A DNA stretch of 64,000 bases from Flavobacterium sp. Root901. GTDB taxonomy: Bacteria > Bacteroidota > Bacteroidia > Flavobacteriales > Flavobacteriaceae. Positions 61,387-64,000 of the stretch are shown piece by piece. The DNA is taken from positions 666,346-730,345 of the forward strand of contig NZ_LMJB01000001.1 in NCBI RefSeq assembly GCF_001429765.1. Direction: 5' to 3'. Under the pieces are notes generated by a model that saw only the letters and a list, made by a program, of their open reading frames with translations, made no database searches and was not told the origin of the DNA. Each line of letters opens with the position of its first letter. Position 1 is the stretch's first letter. Position numbers and translations under genes: made by a program.

Positions 61387-62156
61387 TATTTCGTATTTAA
61401 TTTTCTTAATTTAATTCCTGTCAAAACTTTTTTGGTATACAAAGGAAAATCTGCGTTTTGAATCCAGCTGAAATATCCAGGCTCTGTTTCCAGAACTTTT
61501 TCAACTTTTGCTCCTTTGTGTTTTCCAAAAGTAAAGATTTCTTCATCGTCTTTATCAAAAGCAATCATTCCTGCAAAATCGGCTATTCTTTTACGGGTTG
61601 TAAATTCAGACAATGCTTTCATATCGTTTTCTAATTCCGGATAACGATCTAATTGCGCTTTCAGAATTTCATAAGTTGCCATGGTATCCGCCTCTGCAGA
61701 ATGGGCGTTTTCAAGGCTCTTTCCACAATAAAATTTAAAAGCCGCACTTAATGTACGTTCTTCCATTTTATGAAAAATAGTCTGTACATCGACCGAAACT
61801 TTATTTTTCATATCAAAGTCTACTCCTGCCCGAAGCAATTCTTCTGCTAATAACGGAATATCAAAACGATCTGAATTAAAACCTCCCAAATCACTGTCCT
61901 TAATCATATTATGAACATGATGAGCCAGTTCTGCAAAGGTTGGTTCATTGGCTACTTTTTCATCCGTAATACCATGAACAGCTGTAGTTTGTGGAGGAAT
62001 TGGAATTGTTGGATTAACCAGCCAGGTTTTACTTTCTTTATTTCCGTTTGGAAAAACTTTAAATATCGAAATTTCTACAATCCGATCTTTACCAATGTCT
62101 ATTCCAGTTGTTTCAAGATCAAAAAAGCAGATTGGTTTGTTAAGTTTTAATTCCAT
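61386..62156 (-). CDS. 3'-5' exonuclease (DnaQ-like) with DUF3820 domain
   Basis: A 256-residue DEDDh exonuclease. Exo I is FFDLETTGIDIG (Asp13, Glu15), Exo II lies in LGGFNSDRFDIPLL, and Exo III is HSAEADTMATYEI with the catalytic His. A conserved VHGITDEKV follows the first motif. The C-terminal 70 residues (FGKHKGAKVEKVLETEPGYF, SWIQNADFPLY) form a DUF3820 domain, a common partner in Bacteroidota. The relation to the DNA polymerase III epsilon subunit is by fold only; a proofreading role is not implied. It ends at the edge of a repeat. Confidence 0.92.
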   Translation of the reverse strand: MELKLNKPICFFDLETTGIDIGKDRIVEISIFKVFPNGNKESKTWLVNPTIPIPPQTTAVHGITDEKVANEPTFAELAHHVHNMIKDSDLGGFNSDRFDIPLLAEELLRAGVDFDMKNKVSVDVQTIFHKMEERTLSAAFKFYCGKSLENAHSAEADTMATYEILKAQLDRYPELENDMKALSEFTTRKRIADFAGMIAFDKDDEEIFTFGKHKGAKVEKVLETEPGYFSWIQNADFPLYTKKVLTGIKLRKLNTK

Positions 62157-62308
62157 TTTTAATTTTTATAAGATTACAAATGTAAATTTTTAAAGCCAAA
62201 GTTCCCGCCCTAAATTCTATTTTTTTGAGCAAAATTGGCATTTTTTAGTGATTTTTATTTTAAAATTACAGCAAATTTACCCTGAATTCCAAATTCTGCG
62301 CAAACAAA

Positions 62309-62342
62309 AAAACCCGAAAAAGTTTTTAATTTTTCGGGTTTT
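62309..62342 (-). terminator. Terminator of the E2 gene
   Basis: AAAACCCGAAAAA and TTTTTCGGGTTTT form a 13-bp stem with an 8-nt loop. On the minus strand it is followed by TTTGTTTG. Confidence 0.8.
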
Positions 62343-62363
62343 AAAATTTATTTGGTAAGTCAA

Positions 62364-63710
62364 TTAGAAATCTCTGTCTACATCAAAAGCTTCTAAATAT
62401 TCTGCTACTCTTTTTACAAAACTTCCTCCTAATGCACCATCAACCACTCTGTGATCGTAAGAGTGTGATAAGAACATTTTTTGACGAATTCCGATGAAAT
62501 CACCTTCCGGAGTTTCGATAACCGCCGGCACTTTGCGAATCGCCCCAAGAGCTAAAATACCAACTTGCGGCTGATTGATAATCGGCGTTCCAAAAACGCT
62601 TCCAAAAGTTCCTACGTTTGTCACTGTATAAGTTCCGCCTTGTGTATCGTCTGGTTTTAGTTTTCCTGCTTTTGCACGGTTTCCTAAATCGTTAACTGCT
62701 TTTGCCATTCCAACAAGATTTAACTGATCTGCATTTTTAATTACAGGCACAATTAAATTTCCATTTGGCAATGCCGCTGCCATTCCTAAATTGATGTTTT
62801 TCTTTTTGATGATATAATCGCCATCCACAGAAATGTTCATTCCAGGAAAATCTTTTAAGGCTTTCGCAACGGCTTCCATCATAATTGGTGTAAAAGTCAG
62901 CTTCTCGCCTTCTCTCTTTTCAAAAGCCGTTTTAACTTTATCTCTCCATTTTACAATGTTGGTTACGTCAACTTCAATAAAAGACTGAACGTGAGCCGAA
63001 GTCTGTACAGAAGCAACCATGTAACCTGAAATCAGCTTACGCATTCTGTCCATTTCTATAATTTCGTCACCACCGTTTACAGAAACCGGAACTGCCTGCT
63101 GACTTTTCTGAACGGCAGGTTGTGGTGTTTGAACTGTTTTTGGAGTTTCAACTACAGTTTTTGGAGCTTCTTCAGCCACTTTCGGAGCTTGTACAGCACC
63201 CGACTTGCGGTCTTCTATATATTTTAAAATATCGTCTTTTGTTACTCTGCCATCTTTTCCTGAACCCTGAATATTATCCAGTTCAGCAACAGAAACACCT
63301 TCTTCTTTTGCAATATTTTTTACCAAAGGAGAAAAGAATTTATCTGATCCTGCGAAATCCTGCGGCACAGAGGAAGCCTCTTTTACTGCCTCAATTGTTT
63401 TTTCAATTTCTATAGCTTCTGCAGGAGCAGCCGTTTCTACAGTCGATTGTGCTGCAGGTGCATCACCCCCTTCAGTTTCGATAATTGCAATAGTCTGCCC
63501 TACCTGAACTAAATCATCTTTGCCAAATAATTGTTCAACTAAAATTCCTGACACTTCACTTGGTACTTCACTGTCAACTTTATCTGTTGCGATTTCAAGT
63601 ACTGCTTCATCAGCTTCAATTTTGTCTCCCACTTCTTTCAACCAGTTTGTAATGGTTGCTTCAGCGACGCTCTCTCCCATTTTAGGAAGCTTTAATTCAA
63701 ATCTTGCCAT
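62364..63710 (-). CDS. 2-oxo acid dehydrogenase E2, dihydrolipoamide acyltransferase
   Basis: Core enzyme of a 2-oxo acid dehydrogenase complex that passes acyl groups from lipoate to CoA. The 448 residues have a lipoyl domain (about 1-76, Lys44 in EIATDKVDSEVP), an Ala/Pro-rich linker, a peripheral-subunit-binding domain (FFSPLVKNIAKEEGVSVAEL, about 126-165), a second linker, and the catalytic domain (about 215-448) with the active His420 in SYDHRVVDG. The domain order fits branched-chain or pyruvate E2 proteins of this phylum; OdhB-type cannot be excluded. No E1 or E3 gene is in the window. Confidence 0.94.
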   Translation of the reverse strand: MARFELKLPKMGESVAEATITNWLKEVGDKIEADEAVLEIATDKVDSEVPSEVSGILVEQLFGKDDLVQVGQTIAIIETEGGDAPAAQSTVETAAPAEAIEIEKTIEAVKEASSVPQDFAGSDKFFSPLVKNIAKEEGVSVAELDNIQGSGKDGRVTKDDILKYIEDRKSGAVQAPKVAEEAPKTVVETPKTVQTPQPAVQKSQQAVPVSVNGGDEIIEMDRMRKLISGYMVASVQTSAHVQSFIEVDVTNIVKWRDKVKTAFEKREGEKLTFTPIMMEAVAKALKDFPGMNISVDGDYIIKKKNINLGMAAALPNGNLIVPVIKNADQLNLVGMAKAVNDLGNRAKAGKLKPDDTQGGTYTVTNVGTFGSVFGTPIINQPQVGILALGAIRKVPAVIETPEGDFIGIRQKMFLSHSYDHRVVDGALGGSFVKRVAEYLEAFDVDRDF

Positions 63711-63793
63711 ATTGTTATTCTAAAGGGTGATTTTAATTTTCTGATTGCGAAATTACTGAAATTTTCAAATATAAATTACACTTAATATAATTT

Positions 63794-64000
63794 TTACTTA
63801 ATTTTTCTGATTTGCCCCCTGTCATTTCTCGAATTACTTCCTATTATAAAACTTGTCTTTTTAGGGAAAATCTTAAAAGTAATGTTCTTATCTTTAAGAG
63901 TTTCTATGATATTGATACATTTTTTGAATGAAACATAGTGATTATCCAAAATGATCTCTGTCTTTTTACCCTTTAAAATCAGCGACGAATTTACCATTTT
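63794..64000 (-). CDS. C-terminal fragment of a gene running off the window, possibly a Bacteroidota GT2 glycosyltransferase
   Basis: Only the last 67 or so residues are in the window; the 5' end lies beyond base 64000. The end reads IIETLKDKNITFKIFPKKTS then FIIGSNSRNDRGQIRKIK. The pattern resembles the tail of long glycosyltransferase family 2 proteins of Bacteroidota that carry an extra C-terminal domain ending in an I[IV]GS.S...G motif, as I remember it. No catalytic region is visible, so the identity is uncertain. The methionine at 63997 is probably internal, not the true start. Confidence 0.45.
   Translation of the reverse strand, partial: KMVNSSLILKGKKTEIILDNHYVSFKKCINIIETLKDKNITFKIFPKKTSFIIGSNSRNDRGQIRKIK

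Overview
The window is about 64 kb of low-GC chromosome from a member of the Bacteroidota, most likely a Flavobacterium or close relative. Supporting signs are a SusC/SusD pair, Bacteroidota-type -7 boxes (TAnnTTTG) with no Shine-Dalgarno sequences, a bacillithiol gene (bshC), a DUF4295 gene beside rpmB and rpmG, a gliding-motility type B C-terminal domain (T9SS cargo), and short palindromic repeats between genes. The species assignment is inference from protein style only. I see no transposase, integrase, phage gene, rRNA operon or CRISPR array.

Layout. 0-9.3 kb is housekeeping and envelope: rpsT, two tandem tRNA-Glu genes, proS, a Gly/Tyr-rich lipoprotein, a FadL-like barrel, rimO, an AmpD-like amidase and a porin-like barrel. 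9.8-35.5 kb is a polysaccharide utilisation locus (PUL). 35.7-42 kb holds an NlpC/P60 peptidase, a DUF1573 protein, a two-component system, an MBL-fold hydrolase and a B12-binding radical SAM protein. 42-47.9 kb is one giant repeat adhesin (1938 aa). 47.9-64 kb is housekeeping: an MHS transporter, bshC, ndk, a DUF721 gene, ftsY, rpmB-rpmG-DUF4295, cinA, an Hpt protein, an FAH-family hydrolase, an exonuclease, a 2-oxoacid dehydrogenase E2, and a partial gene at the right edge.

The PUL reads as a system for acetylated galactoglucomannan. A minus-strand operon carries SusC, SusD and a surface glycan-binding protein, then GH27 alpha-galactosidase and a GH5_2-type endoglucanase. An AraC-type regulator separates it from a plus-strand operon with two GH26 mannanases, a GPH-type symporter, GH130 mannosyl-glucose phosphorylase, an AGE-family 2-epimerase, a GH5_7-type mannanase and GH97. 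Minus-strand genes further on add an aldo/keto reductase, a GH3 beta-glucosidase and two SGNH-type acetyl esterases. The inferred flow is: surface endo-cleavage and SusCD import; debranching and deacetylation in the periplasm; symport of mannobiose; epimerisation to mannosyl-glucose; phosphorolysis to mannose-1-phosphate plus glucose.

The least explained signal is a set of hairpin repeats lying between genes. Two stretches of the same kind lie in frame inside the radical SAM gene (40993-41018 and 41681-41739). One of these and an intergenic copy at 32930-32954 share an identical 12-nt loop while their 4-bp stems differ but both stay paired.
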